Of a stretch of 64,000 nt of DNA, positions 24,623-33,509 are shown in pieces. Position numbers and translations under genes: made by a program. Origin of the DNA: Stenotrophomonas sp. 169 (GTDB lineage: Bacteria > Pseudomonadota > Gammaproteobacteria > Xanthomonadales > Xanthomonadaceae); the NCBI RefSeq assembly GCF_014621775.1, contig NZ_CP061204.1, positions 1,384,501-1,448,500 of the forward strand, given 5' to 3'. The notes beneath the pieces are model-generated. The model ran no database searches. It saw only the letters and a list, made by a program, of their open reading frames with translations, and had not been told where the DNA came from. The stretch's first letter is position 1. Every line of letters starts with the position of its first letter.

Positions 24623-24799
24623 GTGGCTGATCCTGATTCCGATCCGCGTCCTGTTCCCCCAGAAGCGCCCGGCCCGAACGAGTGCTGCGGGAGCGGCTGC
24701 CCCCTGTGCGTGCTGGACCTGTATAGCGACGAACTGCAGCGTTACCGGCAGGCCTTGGCCGAATGGCAGTCGCGGCACCCTGAGGATGCCGCCAGGTGA
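24623..24799 (+). CDS. Oxidoreductase-like domain protein, cysteine-rich (58 aa)
   Basis: This short gene reads from GTG 24623 to TGA 24799. The key motif is ECCGSGCPLCVLDLYSDEL, which matches the oxidoreductase-like N-terminal domain (PF09791-type) found in small bacterial proteins and in a mammalian mitochondrial relative. An acidic, proline-rich start (VADPDSDPRPVPPEAPG) precedes it. The TGA overlaps the GTG of the following DUF998 gene as GTGA, so the two are probably coupled. No catalytic role has been shown for this domain; the four closely spaced Cys could bind a metal. Confidence 0.75.
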   Translation: MADPDSDPRPVPPEAPGPNECCGSGCPLCVLDLYSDELQRYRQALAEWQSRHPEDAAR

Positions 24800-25440
24800 G
24801 TCGCCAGGATGGGCTGCGCACGGCGAGCGGGGTTGCACTGTTCGCTTTGGCGGGTTTCATCGTCGTCGCACTGTCCACGCAGTTTCTTCGTGATGATCTG
24901 GATTGGATGCAGGCGACGTTGAGCCTCTACCTGCGCGGGCCATGGGGGCTCATGTTGCGGTTGGCCTATGCGCTGCTGGCGCTGGCGCTCGTGCTGCTCG
25001 GCACCGCCCTGTTCCGATATGCCCGCGGCCCTCGCCGTAGTGGGGCGGCGCCGTTGCTGTTCGCCATGGCGGCCTTGGGACTGCTCGGTGTGGCGGTCGG
25101 GGACAGTTGGCTGCCCACCCATGCGCCGTTGGTGTGGCCCTTGGCCCACGGCGTGGCGGCCAACACTGCGTTCCTGTGCGCCAGCGTGGCGATGCTGCTG
25201 CAGGCGTGGTATCTGCGCTGCGAGCCCGGCTGGAAACGCATCGCCACCCGGTTGTGGTGGTGGGCGTGGCTGGCCTTCGGGCTGCTGTGGATGCACGTCC
25301 TGTGGCGTGCACCGCCCCGCGGTGCGGGACAGAAGCTGGTGATCGCGGTCATCGTCGCGTGGCTGGTGGCAGTGGCATGGGCCGGGTGGCGGCGCGGGGC
25401 CCTGCCGGTGGATGACCACGACAGGAACGGCATCGCCTAG
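24796..25440 (+). CDS. DUF998 family membrane protein
   Basis: A 214-aa membrane protein with about six hydrophobic segments; the first starts at residue 12 (GVALFALAGFIVVALSTQFL). The layout and the QFLRDDLDWMQATLSLYL loop resemble DUF998 proteins. It starts with GTG in a GTGA overlap with the upstream 58-aa gene. The C-terminus is hydrophilic (VDDHDRNGIA). The function is unknown. A second DUF998-type protein is encoded at 43621-44235. Confidence 0.75.
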   Translation: MSRQDGLRTASGVALFALAGFIVVALSTQFLRDDLDWMQATLSLYLRGPWGLMLRLAYALLALALVLLGTALFRYARGPRRSGAAPLLFAMAALGLLGVAVGDSWLPTHAPLVWPLAHGVAANTAFLCASVAMLLQAWYLRCEPGWKRIATRLWWWAWLAFGLLWMHVLWRAPPRGAGQKLVIAVIVAWLVAVAWAGWRRGALPVDDHDRNGIA

Positions 25441-25492
25441 CGCACGCGCGCAGGCGTATCGTTGCGGCATTGTCCGATGTCGGGAGCAGTGC

Positions 25493-26824
25493 ATGCGGTT
25501 TGCGGGGACGTGCAGCGGGATGCTGCTGATGTTGACGATGCTGGGGGCGCTGCCGGCCGATGCCGGCACGCTTCAGGTCAGCCATGGCCGCTTCCAGCAG
25601 GTGCCGGTGCAGCAGCCGGAAACGGCGCCGCAGCGGGTGGTGATCTGGTTCCATGCAGCCGGCAAAGCGGCGCTTGCGCAGCGGGAACGTGCTGCGCTCG
25701 CCGACGATGGTGCGCTGGTGGTGGCGGTCGACCTGGGCCAGTTGCAGGCCGCACTGCGCCGAGAGCACGCGGGCGACTGTGCGTTCGGCTCCGGTGATGT
25801 CGAGAATTTTTCCCGCTGGCTGCAGGCCTACCTGCGGCTGCCCGGTTACCGGTTACCCCTGCTGGCGGGTGACGGCGAGGGCGCGGCCTTCGCGTATGCG
25901 CTGGCGGCCCAGGCCGATACGGGCGTGTTCGCCGGACTGCTCACCACGCAGCTACCGGAGGCGCCTGTACGGCAGCGGATGACCTGCGGCGCCGGTATGG
26001 CAGCAGGACGTCTGCAGGCCAGCGCTTTGTCGCTGCCCTGGTTGGACGCACGCGATGCGCAAGGACACGCAGAGCACGCGCTGCTGCGCGAAGTGGCGCG
26101 TGCCCGGTCCTTCCGGCGAACCGCGGACGGTGACGCGGTGCCGGGGCTGCGTGCCGCAGCGCGGGTGATCGGTGCGGCACCGGGAGTCAGCGTTGCGCCG
26201 CCACCGGCCGGGCTCGACGACCTGCCCGTGGTGGAAGTGCCTGCGGTGGGCGCAGGTGACACGATGGCGATCTTCGTCTCCGGCGATGGGGGCTGGGCCG
26301 GGCTGGACAAGGACGTCGCCGCCGCACTGGCCGCGCGCGGGGTCGCCGTGGCCGGGGTGGACTCACTGCGTTATTTCTGGAGTGCACGTACACCGGCGGG
26401 ATTCGCTGCTGATCTTGCCCGCATCGCGACACACTACCAGCAGCGCTGGCAGCGCCCCAATCTGCTGCTGATCGGCTTCTCGCAAGGCGCGGATGTACTG
26501 CCCGCGAGCATCAACAAGCTGGCCCCTGCGCTGCGGGCACGGGTCGATCTGATTGCGCTGATGTCAGTGGGTCGCACGGCGGACTTCGAGTTCCACGTAA
26601 GCAACTGGCTGGGCAGCAACGACGATGGCCTGCCGATTGCCCCCGAAGTGGCGAAGCTGCCTGCTGCGAAAACGCTGTGCATCTATGGGGCCAAGGATAC
26701 CGATGCCCTTTGCCCGGACCTGCCGCCGGGCAGCGTGCGGGTGCTGCAGCTGCCGGGTGATCATCATTTCAACGGCGACCACGACCGTCTGGCCGCCGAG
26801 ATCCTGAAAGCGGCAGGCCGCTGA
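25493..26824 (+). CDS. VirJ/AcvB-like alpha/beta hydrolase
   Basis: The 443-aa protein has a signal peptide (MRFAGTCSGMLLMLTMLGALPADA). Its C-terminal half has the VirJ domain, with FVSGDGGWAGLDKD, nucleophile elbow GFSQGADVLP (Ser at about residue 333), a possible Asp in YGAKDTDALCP and a His in PGDHHFNGD. In Agrobacterium the homologue AcvB is reported to hydrolyse lysyl-phosphatidylglycerol in the periplasm and is needed for virulence. The neighbouring convergent gene is an MprF-like synthase of such lipids, which supports the same role here. The start has a GGGAG site upstream. Confidence 0.85.
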   Translation: MRFAGTCSGMLLMLTMLGALPADAGTLQVSHGRFQQVPVQQPETAPQRVVIWFHAAGKAALAQRERAALADDGALVVAVDLGQLQAALRREHAGDCAFGSGDVENFSRWLQAYLRLPGYRLPLLAGDGEGAAFAYALAAQADTGVFAGLLTTQLPEAPVRQRMTCGAGMAAGRLQASALSLPWLDARDAQGHAEHALLREVARARSFRRTADGDAVPGLRAAARVIGAAPGVSVAPPPAGLDDLPVVEVPAVGAGDTMAIFVSGDGGWAGLDKDVAAALAARGVAVAGVDSLRYFWSARTPAGFAADLARIATHYQQRWQRPNLLLIGFSQGADVLPASINKLAPALRARVDLIALMSVGRTADFEFHVSNWLGSNDDGLPIAPEVAKLPAAKTLCIYGAKDTDALCPDLPPGSVRVLQLPGDHHFNGDHDRLAAEILKAAGR

Positions 26825-26860
26825 TCGTCAACCCGAACGTGAAGTACAAGCAGCCGCCCG

Positions 26861-26919
26861 GTAGTGCCGACTTCAGTCGGCACCGCGAAGCACGAGCAGC
26901 CGACTGAAGTCGGCTCTAC
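26861..26919. repeat. Inverted pair of SMAG-type REP palindromes overlapping the mprF stop
   Basis: GTAGTGCCGACTTCAGTCGG starts at 26861, and the inverted unit covers 26898-26919 and ends in CTAC. The CTAC at 26916-26919, read on the minus strand as GTAG, provides the TAG stop of the MprF-like gene. The pair lies between two convergent genes. Confidence 0.84.
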
Positions 26920-29474
26920 CGTCGCGGTTCCAGCGAGATCAATCGGGTGGCATCCAGCAGGGCAGCGGGTAGATGGACGCCACCCGGTGCGGCCAGGTAG
27001 CGCGGGCGCCACTGCGGCGCGAACTTGGACTTGAAACGGCGCAGCCCGCTGAACCCGTAGAAGCGCTCACCATGGCGCGCCACCAGCGAAGCGACGCGGT
27101 TCCACCGGCCCGCGAGGCGATGCGTAGCCAGCCCGGACAACGGCGCCATGCCCAGCGAGAACCGTGTATCGCCCTGTGCGCGGGCCCACAGGAACAGCTC
27201 GATGAAAAGAAAGTCCATCGTGCCTTTCGGTGCATCGGGCAAATGGCGCATCAGATCAACCGACAGCTCATGCCCCGCTGGTGCGTGCCATAGGTTGGCG
27301 AACGCCACGATGCGCCCCTCTGCCTCGACCAGCGCGATCGGAAAGCGGGCCAGGTAGGTGGGATCGAAACTGCCCAGTGAAAAGCCTTTCTCTTCGCCCG
27401 CCTTGTCGTCCAGCCACGCAGTGGAAACCAGCGAGAGCGCCGGAATCAATGCAGGAACTTCGTCGGCGGCGGCGACGCGGAACGTCAGTCCACTGCGCTT
27501 GCCCCGGTTCCAGGCCTGCCGCAGATCAGCACGGTCGCGGCCCTCCAGGGTGAAATCCTGCAACGGCACCATGGCTTCCTCGCCCAGCTTCACCAGCCCG
27601 AGGCCCAGATCCAGGTAGGTCTGCCAGTACGCTTCGCCGACCTGGTAGAACACCGGCCGCAGCCCCAGCCGGTCCGCCTCTTCGCGGAACTGCCAGATCA
27701 GGGCGCGCGCGATGTCCGGCGGGCCCACCGGATCCCCCATGGCGATCAACGAGCCGCCATGGCGCTGCATCATCACGAAGCCCAGGCCCTGCGCATCGCG
27801 CAGTACCGCTTTGTCCGCGGTGAGAACCAGGCAGGCCTGCGTATCCTTCGCCTGTGCCAGCACCGGCGTGAGGGCCTGCAGTGTCGCGTCGTCTGCCGGG
27901 GGCAACGGGCCCCGCGTGCTGTGCAGCAGCCGGCCCAGGCCGAAGATGGCCAGGGCCATCGCCACCACCAGCAGCGCACGCAGCGCGCGGGGGGCGTTGC
28001 CGGACAAGGCGAACTGCCACCAGAGTTCATTCTGGTACTCGACGTGGCTGTAGACGAAGAACAGCAGCCACACCACCGCGACCAGCACCAGACCCAGGTT
28101 GCGGATCCACGGCCACGACCACGCCTGGTCAAGCAACGCGCCCTCGCGGTAGAACTCGCGCCGCGCGCTCCACAGCGCCACCGCGACCACCAGTGCGGCC
28201 AGCGCGATCAGTACCTGGCCGCCGCGCAGCCAGATCGGGAGCGGCGACGCGACGCAGATCGCCACTGCCAACATCCAGGCGGCATGGCTGCGTCGCGCCA
28301 GGCCCTGGGCGATCAACAGCAGGACCACGCCCGCCAGGCTGCCCAGCAGGTGCGAGGTCTCCAGCAGCGGCAGCGACGCGGTACGCAGGTAGCGATGCGT
28401 GGCCGGCAGGGTGCCGTCCACGATCAATGCCGCCCCCACGCTGAAAACCGCCAGCGCGATGATGTTCGGTAGCCAGGGGCGCAGGGTCTTCCAGCCTGCG
28501 CGCGTCACGCCGGCGCTGGCACGCAAGGGACGACGCAACGTGGGCGCTGCGGCCAGCACGGTGGCCAGCAGCAGCGGCAACACGTAGTAGGTGATGCGAT
28601 AGACCAGGGCGGCGGCCAGTACCGCGCCGGGGGCCACCTGCGGCAGCAGTTTCAGCAGGCTCCACTCAAACACGCCGAGCCCGGCGGGTACCGTGGATAT
28701 CAGGCCCGCCAGCACGGCGACCAGGTAAAGGCCGACGAAGCCGGGCAGGCCGGTCGGTGCGGAGTCGGGCAACAGGACATAGAACGCCGCAGCGGCCAGG
28801 ACCAGTTCCACGATGCTGAGCGCGGTGACGGCCAGCATCGTGCGGCGGTCCGGTAGCCACAGGCCGTGGCCGAGCACCGAGAAGGTGCGCCCCTGACGGC
28901 CGACCAGCAACGCCGCGCTGACATACGCCAACAGCAGCAGCACGCCGAGTGCCTGCAGCGCGCCGCTGTGCAGGGGAAGCGCCAGCGCGGCCGCGGCCGG
29001 TTCCAGGCTCAGGGCAACACCGAGCAGCACCCAGGCACCAAAGACGAAACCGAGCGTGCTCATCAGCACCACCTGGCCGATCTGTGCCAGGTCCAGGCCA
29101 GCGCTGCGGTAGCCCCGCAGGCGAACGGCGCCGCCGGTCAACGCGGCGAATCCCACGGTCTGGCCAAGCGCGTGGGCGAGGAACGCGGTAATGCCGATGC
29201 GCGCGGGGTGCACGCGGACGCCGCTGCGATTCAGTCCGATCGCATCGAAGCCGATCAGGCAGGCATAGCTGGCCAGACCCAGCAGCACGGCCAGCAGCAG
29301 TTGGCCTGCACTGAAATCGTGGAAGGCCTGGCGCACGGCACGGTACCCATGCGCATCGAAGGCGCCTGCCAGCCCATGCAGGGCCAAGGCCAGCACCGCG
29401 AGCGGAAACAGCACGGCGAACACACGTTTGACGCGCAGTGACGTCGTGGAAGAAGGCGCGGTCGTGTCGGTCAT
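26916..29474 (-). CDS. mprF: MprF-like aminoacyl-phosphatidylglycerol synthase/flippase
   Basis: The 852-aa protein has about 14 membrane segments in its first 550 residues and a cytoplasmic C-terminal domain with the DUF2156 synthase fold. Segments in this domain include GLGFVMMQRHGGSLIAMGDP, LGEEAMVPLQDFTLEG, FANLWHAPAGHELSVDLMR and GTMDFLFIELFLWA. MprF transfers lysine or alanine from tRNA to phosphatidylglycerol and flips the product outward, which lowers surface negative charge and sensitivity to cationic peptides. The amino acid used cannot be read from the sequence. The start is MTDTTAPSSTTSL. The TAG stop comes from a SMAG element. Confidence 0.87.
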   Translation of the reverse strand: MTDTTAPSSTTSLRVKRVFAVLFPLAVLALALHGLAGAFDAHGYRAVRQAFHDFSAGQLLLAVLLGLASYACLIGFDAIGLNRSGVRVHPARIGITAFLAHALGQTVGFAALTGGAVRLRGYRSAGLDLAQIGQVVLMSTLGFVFGAWVLLGVALSLEPAAAALALPLHSGALQALGVLLLLAYVSAALLVGRQGRTFSVLGHGLWLPDRRTMLAVTALSIVELVLAAAAFYVLLPDSAPTGLPGFVGLYLVAVLAGLISTVPAGLGVFEWSLLKLLPQVAPGAVLAAALVYRITYYVLPLLLATVLAAAPTLRRPLRASAGVTRAGWKTLRPWLPNIIALAVFSVGAALIVDGTLPATHRYLRTASLPLLETSHLLGSLAGVVLLLIAQGLARRSHAAWMLAVAICVASPLPIWLRGGQVLIALAALVVAVALWSARREFYREGALLDQAWSWPWIRNLGLVLVAVVWLLFFVYSHVEYQNELWWQFALSGNAPRALRALLVVAMALAIFGLGRLLHSTRGPLPPADDATLQALTPVLAQAKDTQACLVLTADKAVLRDAQGLGFVMMQRHGGSLIAMGDPVGPPDIARALIWQFREEADRLGLRPVFYQVGEAYWQTYLDLGLGLVKLGEEAMVPLQDFTLEGRDRADLRQAWNRGKRSGLTFRVAAADEVPALIPALSLVSTAWLDDKAGEEKGFSLGSFDPTYLARFPIALVEAEGRIVAFANLWHAPAGHELSVDLMRHLPDAPKGTMDFLFIELFLWARAQGDTRFSLGMAPLSGLATHRLAGRWNRVASLVARHGERFYGFSGLRRFKSKFAPQWRPRYLAAPGGVHLPAALLDATRLISLEPRR

Positions 29475-29668
29475 GGGGAGAAGGTGGGCCAAGGATGGCG
29501 ACGGAGGCGTCAATGCGTCGAAGCTGCGCACTTTGCGCCGGGTTGGATGATTTTGCCAGCGGAATGGCGTGCAGAGGATGAGCGCACATTGATGTCCATG
29601 TACTGCCCACAGTCGCGCCGTGGTGGAGGACAATGGGGGTCCGTTTCGTCCAAAGAGGAGCCACGCCC

Positions 29669-30016
29669 ATGTTGGAGCGTTTCGATGTTGGTCCGCGCAT
29701 GTCCGAGATGACCGTGCACAACAAGGTCGCTTACCTGTCCGGACAGATTCCCGAGGACACCAGCCAGGACATCACCGGGCAGACCCGGCAGGTGCTGGAA
29801 GAGATCGACAAGTTGCTCGGGCAGGCCGCCAGTGACAAGCAGCACGTGCTGCGCGCGGAGATTTTCCTTGCCGACATGGCGGATTTCGATGGCATGAACG
29901 CGGCGTGGGACGAATGGGTCGTGGCAGGAATGACGCCCGCCCGTGCGACCGTGGAAGCCAAGCTGGCGCACGCCGAGTGGAAGGTCGAGATCGTGGTGAC
30001 GGCCGCCGTCCCGTAA
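29669..30016 (+). CDS. RidA family protein (YoaB-like)
   Basis: The 115-aa protein fits the RidA family: VAYLSGQIPEDTSQDI, LEEIDKLLGQAAS, RAEIFLADMADFDGMNAAWDEWV and PARATVEAKLA. RidA proteins form trimers and hydrolyse reactive enamines or imines made by PLP enzymes. The key Arg of the family is present in PARATVEA. The start MLERFDVGPRM has a strong AGAGGAG ribosome site. The VGPRMSEMTVHN N-terminus is closer to the YoaB subgroup than to canonical RidA, so the exact substrate is open. It stands alone. Confidence 0.87.
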   Translation: MLERFDVGPRMSEMTVHNKVAYLSGQIPEDTSQDITGQTRQVLEEIDKLLGQAASDKQHVLRAEIFLADMADFDGMNAAWDEWVVAGMTPARATVEAKLAHAEWKVEIVVTAAVP

Positions 30017-30116
30017 GGGCGGTTGCCCGGGCCCTGCTCTCAACGCGAGGGCCGGAGCTGCGGGGCTGCCTGCAGGTAGGGCGGGGTGGGTTGGCGGCGG
30101 GCATGCGCTGACCTGT

Positions 30117-30189
30117 CGCGCCGACCCATGGTCGGCGGAATGTCCACGCCAACGGCCCGCTGCGCTCGTCGACCATGGGTCGGCGCTAC
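30117..30189. repeat. SMAG-type REP pair with one degenerate end
   Basis: The unit around 30121-30139 has the GCCGACC-CATGGTCGGC stem but its outer tetranucleotide is GTCG, not GTAG. The second unit, ending CTAC at 30189, is intact apart from one stem difference (TCGACC). A G-rich stretch at 30077-30100 just upstream resembles the hairpin arm at 5076-5101. Confidence 0.72.
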
Positions 30190-30227
30190 CGTCCTGCGGC
30201 GACTGGAAATGGGGGCGTCGCGGGGGT

Positions 30228-30653
30228 TCAGTCCGTTCGACCGGGCACCAGCACGATGCAGTCCACCGGGCACGGGGGAATGCACAGCTCGCAGCCGGTG
30301 CACAGATCGGCAATCACCGTGTGCATGTACTTGGCGCCACCGACAATGGCATCCACCGGACAGGCCTGGATGCACTTGGTGCAGCCGATGCAGTCCGCTT
30401 CCACCACCAGCGCGACCTGCGCTGGCTTGTGCGCGCCGCGGGTGCGGTCGAAGGGTACGGCCGGCACGCCCAGCACCCGCGCCAGTGCGCGTGCGCCGGC
30501 GTCGCCGCCCGGCGGGCAGCGCTCCACGCCAGCGGCGCGGCGGGCCATCGCATCGGCGTACGGGCGGCAGCCCTCGAAGCCGCACTGCCCGCACTGGGTC
30601 TGCGGCAACAGGCGGTCAAGGCGCTCGACCAATGGCGGAAGCATCGTGCTCAT
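30228..30653 (-). CDS. RnfB-like ferredoxin protein (orphan)
   Basis: The 141-aa protein has an N-terminal iron-sulphur motif CGQCGFEGC (residues 20-28) and two ferredoxin motifs, [12 protein letters not shown] and [12 protein letters not shown]. These are the RnfB domains without the N-terminal membrane anchor seen in the E. coli protein. No other rnf gene is in the window, so it probably works as a stand-alone soluble electron carrier rather than in the Rnf complex. It is 25 bp after the HAD gene and lies in a run of minus-strand genes that begins upstream with metG, which suggests co-transcription. Confidence 0.82.
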   Translation of the reverse strand: MSTMLPPLVERLDRLLPQTQCGQCGFEGCRPYADAMARRAAGVERCPPGGDAGARALARVLGVPAVPFDRTRGAHKPAQVALVVEADCIGCTKCIQACPVDAIVGGAKYMHTVIADLCTGCELCIPPCPVDCIVLVPGRTD

Positions 30654-30678
30654 GCGGGGCGGAGGCTGCGCAGGGAAC

Positions 30679-31272
30679 TCATGGGGTCAGGGGTTTTCCG
30701 CGGTACCAGCGGTCATGGGCGAGGGCCAGCATCGGCCGGTCTTCGCTGCTGTCACCGTAGGCGTGGATGCGTGCGTAGCGGTCCAGGTCGAACCGTTGAC
30801 GGACCTGCTGCGCCTTGCGTGGACCACAATCGGTGCCGGCGTAGCGGCCGGTCAGGCGACCATCGCGGCTTTCCAGCCGGTTGCAGATCAACTGCAGGCC
30901 CAGCGCCGTGCACCAAGGCTGAAGGTACAGGTCCACCGACGCCGAAACCACGGCCACGGTATGCCCCTGCGACTGGTGCCATCGGATCTGCTCCAGCATC
31001 TCCGGCCGCACCATGTCCGGCAGCAGGTCGCGCGCATAGCCGGCGGCCAGCGCGGCGATATCGTCTGCGTGGCGGTCCCGCATCACCAGCGCAGTGACCC
31101 GTGCGCGGATACGCGCGGCAGAGATCAGCCGTAGCCGGTACGCGGCCAGCCACGGGCCCACCGTCCACCACGCGCGTGCGCGCTGTTCCGGCGTCGCGAC
31201 ACGACGCAGGAAACGGCTGTAGGTATCGCGCGTGGTGATGGTGTGGTCGAAATCGAACAGCGCCAGTTCCAT
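30679..31272 (-). CDS. HAD-IB family phosphatase
   Basis: The 197-aa protein has HAD motif I ([11 protein letters not shown], nucleophile Asp at about residue 7), motif II (VAVVSAS), a Lys in [10 protein letters not shown] and motif IV ([12 protein letters not shown]). This matches the HAD-IB group, which includes phosphoserine phosphatase-like enzymes. The substrate is not clear: the SerB-type cap is shortened. The start MELALFDFD follows a GGAGGG site; a longer start adds only seven residues. It lies between metG and rnfB on the minus strand with short gaps (about 25-30 bp). Confidence 0.8.
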   Translation of the reverse strand: MELALFDFDHTITTRDTYSRFLRRVATPEQRARAWWTVGPWLAAYRLRLISAARIRARVTALVMRDRHADDIAALAAGYARDLLPDMVRPEMLEQIRWHQSQGHTVAVVSASVDLYLQPWCTALGLQLICNRLESRDGRLTGRYAGTDCGPRKAQQVRQRFDLDRYARIHAYGDSSEDRPMLALAHDRWYRGKPLTP

Positions 31273-31301
31273 CGCACCCTCCGTGGCGACCATGGCGGGC
31301 T

Positions 31302-33398
31302 TCAGCGGACCGGCATGCCCGGCAGCGCGGCACTGTCGGCGTCCAGCAGGGCCAGGGCACCGCCGTCGAAACCGGCCGAAAGGATCATGCCTTCGCTCAG
31401 GCCGAAGCGCATCTTGCGCGGCGCCAGGTTGGCGATGAACACCACGCTGCGGCCGACCAGCTTTTCCGGCTCGCCGTAGCTGGCGCGGATGCCGGAGAAG
31501 ATCTGCCGGGTGCCCAGCTCGCCGGCATCCAGTTCAAAGCGCAGCAGTTTGTCCGAGCCTTCCACGAATTCGCACGCGACGACCTTGCCGATGCGCAGGT
31601 CGAGCTTGGCGAAATCATCGATGCCGATGTAGGCCGGCGCGCCGTCGTCCTTCGTCGGCGTGGGGGCAGCGGCAACTGCGGCAGCCGTCTTGGCTACGGC
31701 ATTCGCAGCAGCAGCGGGCGCGGCCGGGGTCGGGGTCGGGGTCGGCTGCAGGGTGTCTTTGGAGGCGTCGGTCATGGCGTCGATTTTCTTCGGGTCGATA
31801 CGGGTGAAAAGCGGAACGTACTCGTTGATGCGGTGGGCCAGCAGCGGCTGCGACAGCGCGGTCCAATCGGTCACCGGCGCGGCGAGGAAGGCTTCGGCTT
31901 GTGCCGAGGTGGCCGGCAACACAGGCTTCAGCACGGTCACCAGCACCCGGAACAGGTTCAAGCCCTGGCTGCACACCGACTGCAACTGCGCGTCGGCGCC
32001 TTCCTGCTTGGCGATCACCCACGGTTTGACGTCGTCGATGTAACGGTTGGCTTCGTCCGCCAGTGCCATGGTCTGCCGGATCGCCGCCGCCGGGTCGTTG
32101 CGCTCGTAGGCTTCGCGGATCGGCGCGAGCGCTTCGACGAAGCGTTCGTACTGCGCCGGGTCAGGCAGCTGCGCGGCCAGTTGGCCATCGAAGCGCTTGG
32201 CGATGAAGCCGGCGCAGCGGCTGGCCAGGTTGACGAACTTGCCGACCAGGTCGGCGTTGACGCGGGCGATGAAGTCGCCGAGGTTCAGATCCAGGTCGTC
32301 CACGCCGCCAGAGGATTTCGCAGCGTAGTAGTAACGCAGGGCCTCCGGTTCCAACCCGGCATCGAGGAACGTGCGCGCCATGATGAAGGTGCCGCGCGAC
32401 TTGCTCATCTTCGCCCCGTCCACCGTCAGGTAGCCGTTGACGTGCAGGCGGGTCGGCGCGCGGTGGCCGGTGCCATGCAGCACCGCCGGCCAGAACAGGC
32501 CATGGAAGTTGACGATGTCCTTGCCGATGAAGTGATGCAGCTCGGTGGACGTGCCGGCGCGCAGGTGCGATTCGAAATCCACGCCGGTCTTCGCACACAG
32601 CGTCTGGAAGCTGGACAGGTAGCCGATCGGCGCGTCCAGCCACACGTAGAAATACTTGCCCGGGTGGCCGGGGATCTGGAAGCCGAAGTAGGGCGCATCG
32701 CGCGAGATGTCCCACGCACGCAGGCCGCCGTCGGCATCCAGCCACTCCATCAGCTTGGCCTTGACGCCGGGCAGGGCCACATCGCCGGACAGCCACTCGC
32801 GCAGGAAGCCTTCGAAACGGCCGACTTCAAAGAAGAAATGCTCCGAATCGCGGATTTCCGGCGTCGCCCCGGAGATCACCGACTTCGGTTCCTTCAGGTC
32901 CGTCGGGCTGTACGTCGCGCCGCAGACTTCGCAGTTGTCGCCGTACTGGTCAGCGCTGCCGCAGTTCGGGCAGATCCCCTTGATGTAGCGGTCCGGCAGG
33001 AACATGCCCTTGGCGGGGTCATAGAACTGCGCCACCGAGCGACGGCCGATGTGGCCCTGCGCTTCGAGCTTCAGGTAGAAGGCTTCGGTCAGCGCCCGGT
33101 TGGCATCGGAATTGGTCGAATCGTAGTGATCGAAGGCGACGTCGAACGCGGCGAAGTCGCGTTCGTGGCTGGCCTGCACGTTGGCGATGAAGGCCTCCGG
33201 GGTGACCCCGGCTTTCTCGGCCGCCAGCATGATCGGCGTGCCATGGGTGTCGTCGGCGCAGACGAACCAGGCGGTCCCGCCACTCATTCGCCGCGCGCGC
33301 ACCCAGATGTCAGCCTGGATGTAGCCCACCAGATGGCCCAGGTGAAGGGGGCCGTTGGCATAGGGCAGGGCGGTGGTGACAAGCGCGGTACGGGTCAT
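31302..33398 (-). CDS. metG: Methionyl-tRNA synthetase
   Basis: The 698-aa protein has the class I motifs HLGH at 19-22 and KMSKS at 330-334. A zinc knuckle, CPNCGSADQYGDNCEVCGAT, lies near 145. The C-terminal 110 residues form an EMAP-type tRNA-binding domain (DFAKLDLRIGKVVACEFVEG), joined by a long Ala/Pro/Thr linker (TPTPTPAAPAAAANAV). It charges tRNA-Met for initiation and elongation. It is a little longer than the E. coli enzyme (677 aa), mainly because of the linker. It is the first gene of a likely metG-HAD-rnfB run. The DUF2147 gene upstream is 111 bp away. Confidence 0.95.
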   Translation of the reverse strand: MTRTALVTTALPYANGPLHLGHLVGYIQADIWVRARRMSGGTAWFVCADDTHGTPIMLAAEKAGVTPEAFIANVQASHERDFAAFDVAFDHYDSTNSDANRALTEAFYLKLEAQGHIGRRSVAQFYDPAKGMFLPDRYIKGICPNCGSADQYGDNCEVCGATYSPTDLKEPKSVISGATPEIRDSEHFFFEVGRFEGFLREWLSGDVALPGVKAKLMEWLDADGGLRAWDISRDAPYFGFQIPGHPGKYFYVWLDAPIGYLSSFQTLCAKTGVDFESHLRAGTSTELHHFIGKDIVNFHGLFWPAVLHGTGHRAPTRLHVNGYLTVDGAKMSKSRGTFIMARTFLDAGLEPEALRYYYAAKSSGGVDDLDLNLGDFIARVNADLVGKFVNLASRCAGFIAKRFDGQLAAQLPDPAQYERFVEALAPIREAYERNDPAAAIRQTMALADEANRYIDDVKPWVIAKQEGADAQLQSVCSQGLNLFRVLVTVLKPVLPATSAQAEAFLAAPVTDWTALSQPLLAHRINEYVPLFTRIDPKKIDAMTDASKDTLQPTPTPTPAAPAAAANAVAKTAAAVAAAPTPTKDDGAPAYIGIDDFAKLDLRIGKVVACEFVEGSDKLLRFELDAGELGTRQIFSGIRASYGEPEKLVGRSVVFIANLAPRKMRFGLSEGMILSAGFDGGALALLDADSAALPGMPVR

Positions 33399-33452
33399 GG
33401 TCACGGGGTGCAGCGAGGGGAAGCGACGATTATCGCATGGCCCCCACGGATG

Positions 33453-33493
33453 GGGGTCGGATCCCGCTCGCAACGCGAACCCGATCCGACCCC
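33453..33493 (-). terminator. Inverted repeat between DUF2147 and metG
   Basis: GGGGTCGGATC (33453-33463) and GATCCGACCCC (33483-33493) can form an 11-bp stem with a loop of about 20 nt. There is no T tract, so it is either a weak factor-dependent terminator or a leader structure of metG. Confidence 0.4.
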
Positions 33494-33509
33494 GTCGGCC
33501 CCGTCGGGC

